The notes beneath the pieces were generated by a model. The model searched no databases, had not been told where the DNA came from, and saw nothing but the letters and a program-made list of their open reading frames with translations. From Blastomussa wellsi (lineage: Eukaryota; Cnidaria; Anthozoa; Scleractinia; Plerogyridae), in the NCBI GenBank assembly GCA_947652115.1, contig OX393565.1, positions 12,753,735 to 12,817,734 of the forward strand: DNA of 64,000 nt, in the 5' to 3' direction. Shown here in pieces: positions 8,917 through 18,440 of the stretch. Numbering within the stretch: position 1 is the stretch's first letter; each line of letters begins with the position of its first letter. A program made the position numbers and the translations under genes.

Positions 8917-11900
8917 TCACACTTTATGTCCCATTTTCTTACATGTCTTAGCATGCCTGTGCAATTGTAGATTGACAAGTTCTTCCATTTCATTGGTGTT
9001 GGCTTTCTGACAAGTCACATATTTATCAACAAAACTGACAACTTCTTCATCAGAACTTCTGCCATATTGTGGTGCATCTTTCACCCAGAAAAGACCATGA
9101 ATATGAGGACTTCCTCTTTGCTGAAACTCGACTCTGTAAAAATAATCAGCTATTTGTCCTATTGGCATAACATCACTTCTGAGAACGTCATGTATAAATA
9201 GCTGCACCATGTGCTCAAAGTTCCTTGCACAAGTTATTGGATCTCTCTGGATAAGGTTTGTTTTTTGCTGCCAAGTCATGCTGTTTATTTCTTCATCAGA
9301 ATATTCTTTTTTTTCAAGAATTCTGCCGAGAGTTTTGAGCAAATTTGTCCATCTCGTTTCTGCAGCTGAGAAAGAACAGAACCATGTAGGGTTGCCAAGC
9401 TGACGGATCATGGCAAACAAATCTTTTTTGCATTTTTGAAAATATGCTGGGCTTCCTCTTAGATTTTTCAAGACTCTAAAGCCTTCATCAAGATGTATCA
9501 GCTTATTAACATTGTCTTCTGACTTTAAGTCACCAGCAGTGTACCTTTTACCTTTAGTTTTACATTTTCGAAGAGAAATGCTAGCAGTATCCTGAATTTG
9601 CTTGATTTGTAACTTTTTAAGCTTATAAAACAAGTTTGGTATGGATTGTGCTGCTCTTCTGTCCTGGCATCTCAATTCCCACTTAGCTATTGTACTATAT
9701 GAAACTGGAACCTTCCTTTTTTTGTTATCTGCTCTACGTTTTCCACAGAAAATTGTGGGAAATGATAGAAATTCTGAATCTTTATCCAAAAATATGCCTA
9801 AAGGTTTATTTCCTTCCCCTGGGGCAAAGCTTATAACGTTATCACCAGTTGCTATTTCAGGATCTTGTAATAAAGTGTCTGTCACCCCTGAAGGACGTTC
9901 ATCAACTTCACACCAATTATCATCACCGTCATCGTCAATAGCTTCAGAATTTAAAAACCCTGAACTGTCCTTATCATTATTTTGGACATTTGGAGTTTCT
10001 TTCTCAGAATCTTTTTTACTGTTATCATTATTGAAGAATTCACGCCAGTCATTATTTTCTTCAGCCTGTGTGGTGACAGTGTTTTGCCATGTATCTTGAA
10101 CCTCTATACCTTCACTTTTAAATAACTCGCTTGAACTAACAAGATATTTAGCTGCCTCTAATACTTTTTTGGGTCTCACATTTTGAAATTGATAGTGATG
10201 CTTATAGCTTAGTTTTCTCTTCAGTTTTATTGGTATAGTCTGTGACTCACTGATAACTCTAGGAAGGGTGTGTACAGTCGAATTAACATCAGTTGGTACA
10301 TTTACTACATTTCCATGAATAGACAGCTGTCCACCTCTTGGAAGTTCACGGATTTGCATGAATGGAATTCGTGGTGATATTAGCCTTTCTTCTAATGGGG
10401 TCAAATCAAGCACTGATGGTTTGTCTGGGAAACTCATGCCATTTGCTTTTGAACATTGAGGTAATTTACCCTCTTTTATATTTAAATGGCAAGTATTGCA
10501 AATCCATTCAGTATTGTTAACACTTTTCACTCCAGTAATACAAGACTGAACAATGTTTTGTTGGCATTTGCTGTAATTGTTTGCATTGCATTTACTAACT
10601 GACGATTTGTACCACAGTTGATCACAGCAGGTGCAAATATATTCAGGACCACAACCAATATTCTCATGAAACTTGTTTATCATGGATTTAGAGGCATTTG
10701 CATAATTTCCATCAGGGTCTGATATCACTCTACCATTTTTCGGTATGTTCAGTTTTTGTACATTCTGTCGTTTCTTTCTTATGTACTTCCTCTTACAAGC
10801 CCTATCTTTTTTAGCTTTGCTTGGTTCTGATAATTTTAGTCTCTTATTGTTATCTTTTAATTTTCTAACAGCTTCTGCACGTTTCTTTCGTATGAATTCT
10901 CTTTTAGAGGTCTTACGTTTTTCAATTTTTTCTGTTAGTTGCATATCAGTATCACATTCTGAAACTACTTTTCTCATTCTGTTTTCATTTTCTTTATTTC
11001 TGTAGTTTGGATTTTCTCGTTTCTTTCGTATGAATTCTCTTTTAGAGGTCTTACGTTTCTCATTTTTTTCTGTTAGTTGCATATCAGTATCACATTCTGA
11101 AACTACTTTTCTCATTCTGTTTTCATTTTCTTTATTTCTGTAGTTTGGATTTTCTCGTTTCTTTCGTATGAATTCTCTTTTAGAGGTCTTACGTTTCTCA
11201 TTTTTTTCTGTTAGTTGCATATCAGTAACACATTCTGAAACTACTTTTCTCATTCTGTTTTCTTTATTTCTGTAGTCTGAATTTTCTCGTTTCTTTTGTA
11301 TGAATTCTCTTTTAGAGGTCTTACGTTTCTCAATTCTTTGTCTTAGTTGCATATCAGTGTCATATTCTGAAACTTTTCTCATTCTGTTTTCTTTATTCCT
11401 GTAGTCTGGATTTTCTCGTTTCTTTCGTATGAATTCTCTTTTAGAGGTCTTACGTGTTTCAATTTTTTCTTTTAGTTGCGTATTAGTATCACATTCTGAA
11501 GCTACCTTTCTCAGTCTGTTTTCTTTATTTCTGTAGTCTGGAATTTTTTGTTTCTTCTGTATGAATTCTCTTTTAGGGGCCTTGCGCCTTTCTGCTTTCT
11601 CTTCTTCTGAAAAGTTTTCTCTTTTCCTGCTATCTTTGCCTCTATCTACTTTGTTTTTATTTGAACTTGCTGATTTTTGAATTAACTTATTCTCACATGT
11701 CATTCGAGAAGTGTTGGAATTCAGCATTGGTATCGTTGAGACATAGTGATATTCTTCTATATGGCCAATATAAATATTTGTCGTCTGTCCATTACCATTG
11801 ACTGGATTTATAACTGTGACAGGGGAAAAACTTGCATTTGACTCTGTGACATTGATAGTGACATTCAAAGAATTTGCAACAGCTTGAATTATAATGTTAT

Positions 11901-12930
11901 CTGCCCAAGTTCCTTGCCTTGCCATATTAGTCACATAGTTTTGCCAAGAGTATTCATAATTGCTTTCTATATACAACTCAGGGTGATGCAGAAGATGCTG
12001 AACTCCAAGAGAGCGTACATACAAATGATACTCAGAGGTGTTATATAGCTGGTATGAGACTGCACGGAAAAAACAGTTCCCATCTCCTAATACATTGACG
12101 GGAATTCTACCAAGTTCAGATAATCTGGATTCCAATAATGAAACTGAATTGACCTCTTTGGCACATGGAGCATTCTCATAATTATTTGTTTGATTGGAAG
12201 GCCCAGGATTCTCCTCTACATCACCACTTAATGTAATGTTGCGATGCGCTACCCATAGTACTTGTGCACAGGAGCACTTCAATTTCTTCAAACCATGTTT
12301 ACCAGTGCAAACACAAGCAACTGTCTTTTTGTGTTTTTGGGTTCTTATTTGTACAAAAAGCAAACATTTTGGGTAGCAATGGGATAAAGATTGATTATAT
12401 TTTTTTTTCAGACTCAACCTCTGCTTTGTAACTAATTTATGCTTATGATAAAAAATTCCACAGCATTCATTATTTAATCTATGATATGCACTGCTTTTTT
12501 TGCTTAAGTACGCATGAAGGTTGGACGACTGTGGAACAACTCTTCGAACATGTTTTTGCACTTTAATTATAAATTTTTTGCTCTTTTGCAGAACACGCTT
12601 TATTTGGGTTGTGGGAATTCTTGACAGTGCCCTATTCCTTCTTCGTTTTAGGTTATGTTGACATAAATTAACATAAAGATCAAATCGAGATCTGTACATT
12701 TTACTTTTATATTTTACCTCTATTGAGACCTTATTTGTGTTCGGTGAACAGAAGGTTTTTCCCTCGGTACTGTTGTGCTCATGGTGCGATTCATTCAACG
12801 CATCCGCGTGTTTTGCTGCCACCTGCGATTTGGAGAAGAGTAAACGAAACTTACTCGAAAAGAAGGACAGCTTCGTTTTAATAAACTTTATAATACTACC
12901 TGTGGCTGATCTCATGTAACTAGTAGCCAT
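8917..12930 (-). CDS. Helitron RepHel, N-terminal half: 2A motif, OTU protease, charged repeats, HUH Rep
   Basis: I take ATG 12930 (MATSYMRS) as the start rather than the GTG nine bases upstream, giving 1337 codons; the stop comes from the inserted transposon. Residues 1-234 are strongly basic. Residues 235-244 are a 2A motif ending NPGP. An OTU cysteine protease domain follows (GDGNCFF with Cys286; late YHYVS with His395). Six charged tandem repeats span roughly residues 450-685. A cysteine-rich segment (CTCCDQLW, CNTCHLN) and a DUF6570-like stretch precede the Rep domain. The HUH motif SPHIHGLFW (His1276, His1278) and the candidate nucleophile Tyr1304 in VDKYVTC lie near the end. In Helitrons Rep nicks and joins single strands. 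A possible 5' intron (GTAAGT donor at 13183, TTCAG acceptor next to the ATG) is seen but unproven. Confidence 0.85.
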   Translation of the reverse strand: MATSYMRSATGSIIKFIKTKLSFFSSKFRLLFSKSQVAAKHADALNESHHEHNSTEGKTFCSPNTNKVSIEVKYKSKMYRSRFDLYVNLCQHNLKRRRNRALSRIPTTQIKRVLQKSKKFIIKVQKHVRRVVPQSSNLHAYLSKKSSAYHRLNNECCGIFYHKHKLVTKQRLSLKKKYNQSLSHCYPKCLLFVQIRTQKHKKTVACVCTGKHGLKKLKCSCAQVLWVAHRNITLSGDVEENPGPSNQTNNYENAPCAKEVNSVSLLESRLSELGRIPVNVLGDGNCFFRAVSYQLYNTSEYHLYVRSLGVQHLLHHPELYIESNYEYSWQNYVTNMARQGTWADNIIIQAVANSLNVTINVTESNASFSPVTVINPVNGNGQTTNIYIGHIEEYHYVSTIPMLNSNTSRMTCENKLIQKSASSNKNKVDRGKDSRKRENFSEEEKAERRKAPKREFIQKKQKIPDYRNKENRLRKVASECDTNTQLKEKIETRKTSKREFIRKKRENPDYRNKENRMRKVSEYDTDMQLRQRIEKRKTSKREFIQKKRENSDYRNKENRMRKVVSECVTDMQLTEKNEKRKTSKREFIRKKRENPNYRNKENENRMRKVVSECDTDMQLTEKNEKRKTSKREFIRKKRENPNYRNKENENRMRKVVSECDTDMQLTEKIEKRKTSKREFIRKKRAEAVRKLKDNNKRLKLSEPSKAKKDRACKRKYIRKKRQNVQKLNIPKNGRVISDPDGNYANASKSMINKFHENIGCGPEYICTCCDQLWYKSSVSKCNANNYSKCQQNIVQSCITGVKSVNNTEWICNTCHLNIKEGKLPQCSKANGMSFPDKPSVLDLTPLEERLISPRIPFMQIRELPRGGQLSIHGNVVNVPTDVNSTVHTLPRVISESQTIPIKLKRKLSYKHHYQFQNVRPKKVLEAAKYLVSSSELFKSEGIEVQDTWQNTVTTQAEENNDWREFFNNDNSKKDSEKETPNVQNNDKDSSGFLNSEAIDDDGDDNWCEVDERPSGVTDTLLQDPEIATGDNVISFAPGEGNKPLGIFLDKDSEFLSFPTIFCGKRRADNKKRKVPVSYSTIAKWELRCQDRRAAQSIPNLFYKLKKLQIKQIQDTASISLRKCKTKGKRYTAGDLKSEDNVNKLIHLDEGFRVLKNLRGSPAYFQKCKKDLFAMIRQLGNPTWFCSFSAAETRWTNLLKTLGRILEKKEYSDEEINSMTWQQKTNLIQRDPITCARNFEHMVQLFIHDVLRSDVMPIGQIADYFYRVEFQQRGSPHIHGLFWVKDAPQYGRSSDEEVVSFVDKYVTCQKANTNEMEELVNLQLHRHAKTCKKMGHKV
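10870..11600 (-). repeat. Six in-frame tandem repeats inside RepHel
   Basis: The unit core KRKTSKREFIRKKRENP-YRNKEN-RMRKV recurs six times. The DNA block TTCTTTCGTATGAATTCTC or a close variant begins at 10882, 11021, 11159, 11291, 11420 and 11552, a period of 129-139 bp. The units starting at 11021 and 11159 are almost identical, so at least one duplication is recent. The product is highly basic and probably unstructured or a DNA/RNA-binding linker (inference). Confidence 0.85.
12199..12228 (-). other. 2A-like ribosome-skipping motif within the RepHel ORF
   Basis: The codons read SGDVEENPGP, preceded by NITL and followed by SNQT. This matches the established 2A core D-V/I-E-x-N-P-G-P exactly, where ribosomes skip the glycine-proline bond. 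Translation would release a basic peptide of about 243 residues and restart at the proline just ahead of the OTU domain. Function is inferred from the motif. Confidence 0.8.
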
Positions 12931-15182
12931 CTGAAGCACCTTTTATAACGAGAGATTGTTTTGTCGATTTCACCACGAATATTTGAATATTTCTTCAACA
13001 GATTGTAAAGTAATTTTGTAAAGCAGATTGTAAAGCAGTTGATACGAGCGAGCCTCAAGTCTGGATCGAAACTGGAGCTTGAAAAATTTTAGTGTGACTA
13101 TCTTGGCCGCTGTTATTGATGTGTGCGTTGTATGTTGAAGAGCTCCAAAGGAAAATCACAATAGTAAAGCAATGAATACTTACCTCGCTCCAAGAAGAAA
13201 CAAAGTAAGCGACCTTCCAATATGGCTGACACATTCATCGATGATCTGCCCCACCACCATCGTCCCCAGGGCCATCACCGCTTTCAAAATGGCGGGCGGA
13301 GAAAGCCCTGGTGACGAGGTTGGATGAGCGGTCAGTATGTCAAAAAAGAATAACCGTTCTCGCTTTAGGAGAACGGAAATTGTACAACCCTAATGAGATT
13401 GACAACAAATCAACTGTAAACAAATTCATCTGTATGTCTTTAAACTAAATGAAACATTACTTGAAACTTTTCAGCCTATGCTATGCCTGGAGACAATTTT
13501 TTTATTCACGTGCCTTGCGACCTTTTGCCAGTGAGATTTTTGAAACAAGTTGAAGAGAGTTTGGTTCGTTACGAAATTACGTGTGGTCAACATATCATAC
13601 GATGGATAAGATCTATGGTGTTCATGGCATCTTAAAAGCTTTCGTGCTATTGATAACATCTGTGAGGCAGAAAGAAACATGTCACCAATGGAAGAAGTCA
13701 CGGAAACTTAACAGTAATAAACTCGTGATTGTTATCTAAAAGAACGAATTCCGATCACGAAAAGTAAAGAAAATTATCTGTGATGAGTATATTCCTCTCC
13801 TAATTTCAAAGTCCAATTCATTTTAAAGATATTCAGTCGTCGCTCGAAGAGCGCTTTCATTTCGTTTGATCACTAATCGCCCTCAGCAACGGACTGACGT
13901 TTTTTGACGACATCTCGTTCCCAGGGAAACGAAGGCTCTGAGAGGATATTAAGTTGCCTATATTACGTTACAACCAGGAGCGTTACAACAGTTACACGTT
14001 CCTTCAATTCCGAAATTCATTTTTTTTCCTGATAAAGGAGCGATAAAACGACACAAAGAAATAGTGTCAAATTGTTCTGAAGAAAGCCAGAGTTAACGAA
14101 AATATGAGTCTTGTTCATTTCTGTTTCGTGCCTACAGCACCCGGGCTACAACATTCCATTCTACATTTGATGCGGCCCCACGATACTTTAGGTTATTTGT
14201 TTATTTATTAGACTGTAAAAACATTTATGTCTTAAAGTGCCCCATTCTATTTTAAAAAAGCCATCAAACTAGAGTCGTTTTCGAACAAAACATTTGTATA
14301 TTTCTAATATCTCCTTTCATTTAATTACCTTAACAATATTACTGAGAAAGGAAATAAACTTGCACGTTAAACAAATGCTAGATAAAAACACAAATTGGAT
14401 ATCAATTGAAGGATTAAAACAAATTCTAAAATCATAAGATGATTATGTCGAACTATACATCCACCAAAAATGCAGTGGCGTATGTACAAGCAAATTGCTA
14501 TAACTAATAACTGTGTTCTTCCAGTAGTTTTCAAACATAAACAAAACGTACTACTTTATTAGGCTGTATAAACATTTATGTGCTGTATGGGTCCATGCTA
14601 TTAAAAAAAGCCATCAAACCATAGTTGTTATGGAACAAAACATACGTATACTTCTGCTAAATTAAAACATCTCCATTCGTTCATCTCTGAGAAATTGTTC
14701 TGTAATAATAGAGTTGAACTGATTCGTGACTAGTGATCGCCGTGTTGACAGATCAATTAGTCGTTGCGAAATAGCAAACACAACTATCGTATGACATTTT
14801 TTAGGGTGTGTAAAAGGTGAGATATCTGTTGAGCAATACGTTTGAGCGAGAGTACATTTGTAACGAAGGAACCTAATTTGGAAAATAATAAACCGTGAAG
14901 TGTCGGAACCTAGCGGACTCGTTGGTCTCATTTCCGATACATCTACCTTAAAATTACAAATGTTAGATAAAAACGCAAGGTGGATATCTATTGAAGAATT
15001 AAAACAAATGCTTAAAATACAAGTTGACTATCTTCCAAAAATGTAGTGGCACATGTACAAGCAAATTTAATACTGTAACTAATGACAGCGTTCTTCTTTG
15101 CCAGTTCTTTATAAACGTAAACAAAACGTACCACTAACTTCACAAACAATTTTGAACAAAAGTGCACTTCTTAGGTTTTCTC
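12931..15182. repeat. Spacer between RPA and RepHel with degenerate repeats
   Basis: No convincing gene is present. Two similar blocks, about 14367-14560 and 14949-15145, share GTTAGATAAAAAC, GGATATC, AAAACAAAT and TAAACAAAACGTAC in the same order. A second pair, about 14207-14310 and 14557-14660, shares ACATTTATGT and AAAAAAGCCATCAAAC. The region probably holds the 5' leader of the RepHel gene and the 3' tail of the RPA gene. Confidence 0.5.
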
Positions 15183-16322
15183 TTATTCAGTGTTCTCTAC
15201 AACAGTCATAGACTCGATTGTTTGCTCTTGTTTACAAACTTTAAAAGTTATATTCTTCAATAACAGAAGGGTTTCCTCTATCAGTTGAGAGGAGAGCTTC
15301 CTGACATCGGTCTCGACAATGCTATAACCTTCCATTTGTGAAATTGACTCGAACATCGCCTTCAGAGGCCCATAGGAGCAATAGAACCGCCCAATGTTTT
15401 CTGCACCCTGCAAAATGACAATATTTGCAGATGCAGTAGAAGACATGCTCTCTTTAAGCATGCTTACGCTGCATGAAGAACATTTCAGAACTTCTGAGTT
15501 GACAGCAGCATCATCATTTCTAATACGGCCTTTGCAATTGATGCAAATGTACAGTTTGTTCACGTCAATTGCTAATATTTTTCCATTGATGGCTTCAATT
15601 TCTTTCTCTTTTGGTTTCAGTTCCTCTGCAGCTTTTAAACATTCTTCGGAAAGCACGATTTCCTCGTCGCAAATGGCAATTTGCGAGTCCACGCTGGCAT
15701 TTAGGTACTTCTTCTTGAAAAAATTAACTTTCATTTCCTTGAAAAGATAGCATTTGTTCTCTTCAACGTCATCGATTGTTTCCTCCCAAATGGTTACTGG
15801 GATTGCAGCAGTGTTATCGACAACAATGAGCTCGCATTTTCTCAGCTCTTTTTCCTTGTTATGAGAATACACAGTGCCTTCCTCGGACTTCCAAACGACT
15901 TTGGCCTTTAGTGAGACAACGTCACCATTCATGCTTTCATCGAGAACCTTTTTTACTGAGGCACTGCTCAGTGCCCCAGGAATGTCTTTCCAAGGGAATG
16001 ACAAATTCCTGGTAGCTATTACTTTGGAATAGTTGTTCAGTCTATATTCCGTAGTGTCCGGTTCATATTTACGCTTCTGCGGGCTTACACGGACTAGACG
16101 AACAGCTGCTTTCGACTTTTGCTTTTCTTTCACCTCGTCCCACTTATCAGGAGAAAAACACACAACTCTTCGAGTTTCATCCCTTTCTTGTACTTTGAAA
16201 TCGAAATACCTCGCTCCGGATGAAGGTACTTTAACGTTAGAAACTTTATGAATGTAGCCTTCAACATCTTTATATTTATCAGAAGAACCAGATGCTGAAG
16301 ACCCTTGCTGTTTACCTGCCAT
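15183..16322 (-). CDS. RPA-like single-stranded DNA-binding protein of the Helentron
   Basis: The frame is open upstream, but ATG 16322 (MAGKQQGSS) is the natural start, giving 379 residues. The domain order resembles replication protein A large subunit. A first OB fold covers about 18-95 (GYIHKVSNVKV, then YFDFKVQ). A second covers about 125-235 (VVSLKAKVVW, CELIVVDNTAAIPVTIWEE). A third carries a CxxC-x-CxxC zinc ribbon (CINCKGR, then CSSCS) and ends near FKV. RPA coats single-stranded DNA; Helentrons and plant Helitrons often carry such genes. The C-terminal 240 residues match the + strand product at 52957-53670, which is fused there to a RepHel N-terminus. Same strand as RepHel and upstream of it. 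Confidence 0.8.
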   Translation of the reverse strand: MAGKQQGSSASGSSDKYKDVEGYIHKVSNVKVPSSGARYFDFKVQERDETRRVVCFSPDKWDEVKEKQKSKAAVRLVRVSPQKRKYEPDTTEYRLNNYSKVIATRNLSFPWKDIPGALSSASVKKVLDESMNGDVVSLKAKVVWKSEEGTVYSHNKEKELRKCELIVVDNTAAIPVTIWEETIDDVEENKCYLFKEMKVNFFKKKYLNASVDSQIAICDEEIVLSEECLKAAEELKPKEKEIEAINGKILAIDVNKLYICINCKGRIRNDDAAVNSEVLKCSSCSVSMLKESMSSTASANIVILQGAENIGRFYCSYGPLKAMFESISQMEGYSIVETDVRKLSSQLIEETLLLLKNITFKVCKQEQTIESMTVVENTE

Positions 16323-17082
16323 ATTCGAAATGAAAGTTTCGCAAGCTTCGCGACTTGAAATATGCATGTAATCTACCCGTGACCCATCTAGAAAATTGAA
16401 AGAATGACAAGTTTTTGATAAGCGAGTCACGTTTCGTTATGTTTATTTTTTATGCTGTTACGTTTAATTTAGGCGACTGTTATCCAAGTAACTGAAATTT
16501 GGGTAGAAAATGCCTACAACAGTATAGCAGCTTTGAATATCATATTCAATGTTGAGCTCTGTTAGAGGTTCAGTGGTGCAGTGTACCAGATGAACTTTGT
16601 ATATCTTCTTTAAAATCAAACAATTCTTTTTGTTTTTAGTAAATGTTATCAATTGGTAATCGAGCTCTCTAATTAAACATCGAGTAGAAAACTGGAAACC
16701 ACTTTGGCCACTTAGCATAGAGATAAAGGATCTTGAAGATAAGAAGGACCATACTCACTGGAGAACTCATCCAAATGTAATTTCCCACGGTGAACGGACT
16801 ATTGGATTTCGCGGTAAAAGCAAAAGGCTTTAGCAAGCTTGTCTTCCCTGGTGCAAAGATTTCGGCTTTTCGATCCACGTTACACACTTTTGCGATCCAC
16901 GTTACACACTTTTGAAGGGCCAAAATTGCGATTTGATGCCAATGGTGAATTTATGAAACTGTAGATACATTTCTCTTCTTGCACGTGTGTAATTCAGCTT
17001 TATCACGTGGAGGGTAAGCGTACAAAATTACTTCCGCCGGCAGCCTCGTTCGGATCCCTCGTTCATTTCCGTCCGTCTACGG

Positions 17083-17120
17083 TCTACGCAGGAATGTGTC
17101 TACGCAGGAATGTGTCTACA
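17083..17120. repeat. 16-bp direct repeat (2.4 copies)
   Basis: TCTACGCAGGAATGTG occurs at 17083 and 17099, with a partial third copy TCTACA. It lies about 250 bp upstream of the polymerase start. Confidence 0.8.
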
Positions 17121-17157
17121 CATTCCATTCTACATTCGATGGCCACTATACCTCTTT

Positions 17158-17177
17158 CATTGCGTCATGACGCAATG
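17158..17177. repeat. 20-bp perfect palindrome upstream of the polymerase gene
   Basis: CATTGCGTCATGACGCAATG reads the same on both strands. It contains TGACGCAA, similar to bZIP (CRE/C-EBP type) sites; a regulatory role is speculative. Confidence 0.6.
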
Positions 17178-18440
17178 AATGAGCTAAAAAACCGCGTGAC
17201 ACGTCAAGCGAGCGAATGTCACAAACATGTGTGTCGCAAACACAAAACCGCCAAAGCGAGCGGTGTGACACAAATAATATTCCCTGTTGAAGAAATGCAT
17301 GCTCTGGTGTATACGAATTTGCGCAAGAATTGTATTCCATTTGAAGAAATATCAGCACAAGTATATATGCAAACATGGCTGTACCAAACGAATTTCTGGA
17401 AGAATTTCTTGAACAAGAACAACACCCAGAAAATGAAGGCGTACATGACAGGTTTATGATATCACAAACAAATTACCAGGAATGGCTTCGTGTTTGGTGG
17501 ATGCTTCCATCCAAAGGAAACCCAAACAACAAAGATATTTTGGTGTTCGCAAGAGAAAACAAAGAAGAGTACACAGATTTGGTTAAACAAGAACTCCATA
17601 CGTTAAATAACATAAAAGTAAGTTTCGGGTTAAAAGTAAACTTTTCAAGAGAAAAAAATGGTGAAATGCAATATATGTCGCATTATTTCAAAGAAACAGA
17701 GCCCCATGTTATACAAAGGCATGAAGAAGAAAAGATTGAAACTGAATTCAATAATTTCATTGAAAATATCAATGGAAAAATAGAAAACTGGTCTGAGTTG
17801 GGTTCAGATTGGGACGTTGTTGATATTGATTCTGCGTACGTTAATGTCGCACGCTTTGAGCCACTGAGAGGGGAACTTATTTTCCTCTTCCAGCCAATAA
17901 GGCAAAAAAGAAGGCAATAGTAAACGTCAAAAACAGGGATAACGAATGTTTGAAGTGGGCACTCAGAGCTGCATTATTCCCTGCATCACAAGATCCACAA
18001 AGACCAAGCAAATATCCAACCAAAGACGGTATCAACTACCAAGGAATCGATTTTCCAACACCGGTGAAACAGATAGACAAGCTTGAAGAGCAAAACAAAG
18101 GCCTCGCAATACATGTATTGGCTGGGAAAACAGCCGTGTTATAGTCCACAGGATAAGTGAGAAAGAGAGAAATTTACCAAGGGTAAGCTTGATGCTGATA
18201 GAGTCAGGGAAAAACAACACTATTGTTACATAAAACGGGTTTCCGCTTTGCTGTTCGATCAGACCAAAAACTGCAACACAAAGCACTACTGCATGTTGTG
18301 CTTAACAGGTTTCTCACGAGCGGAGGTGCTCGAGAACCATAAAAAATATTGTAACGGTGTTAATTGCAGGCCTACAAGGATCGAGATGCCGGAAGAGAGG
18401 AAAAACACTCTTTCTTTCAAAAATCATCACAAGCAGTTAA

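Larger units (their letters stand above)
4711..8920 (-). mobile_element. DNA transposon with DUF7869-type transposase, TIRs and 4-bp TSD
   Basis: Both ends carry the same 30-bp inverted repeat, beginning GTGACCTGGAAAGCGAAAAC and ending at 4740 on the left and 8891 on the right; the arms diverge after that. ACTT flanks the element on both sides (4707-4710 and 8921-8924), and counting it as a 4-bp target duplication restores the host Helitron reading frame across the site. Inside are a single 589-codon gene on the - strand, subterminal arrays of TTAAACG-like motifs at both ends, a 233-bp tandem duplication and a nested short element. The TSD length fits several superfamilies, so I leave the superfamily open. 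Confidence 0.85.
1040..16430 (-). mobile_element. Helentron-type Helitron (RPA + RepHel), interrupted by a DNA transposon
   Basis: The block runs on the - strand: an RPA-like gene first, then a giant RepHel gene with HUH Rep, Pif1 helicase, OTU and APE-like endonuclease domains, then a candidate terminal hairpin. Rolling-circle Helitrons of the Helentron (Helitron2) group are the known elements combining RepHel with OTU, endonuclease and RPA. The coding halves are still open, but a 4.2-kb transposon (4711-8920) interrupts the RepHel frame, so this copy cannot make a full RepHel. The 5' boundary is not established. The RPA gene could belong to a neighbouring copy, because a second fragment at 52590-53670 has the opposite gene order. 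Confidence 0.6.
16323..17374. other. Junction between Helitron and Polinton-like regions
   Basis: No gene is recognised. Notable structures are a direct repeat TCCACGTTACACACTTTTG at 16875 and 16900, a 16-bp unit TCTACGCAGGAATGTG repeated from 17083 to 17120, and a 20-bp perfect palindrome at 17158-17177. A GTATATATG sequence lies just before the polymerase ATG at 17375. Neither element's terminus could be identified. Confidence 0.4.

Noticed and set aside
4711..8920. Kolobok-type element (also 4-bp TSD)
   Set aside because: Kolobok elements duplicate TTAA; here the duplication is ACTT and the protein does not show a Kolobok pattern I recognise.
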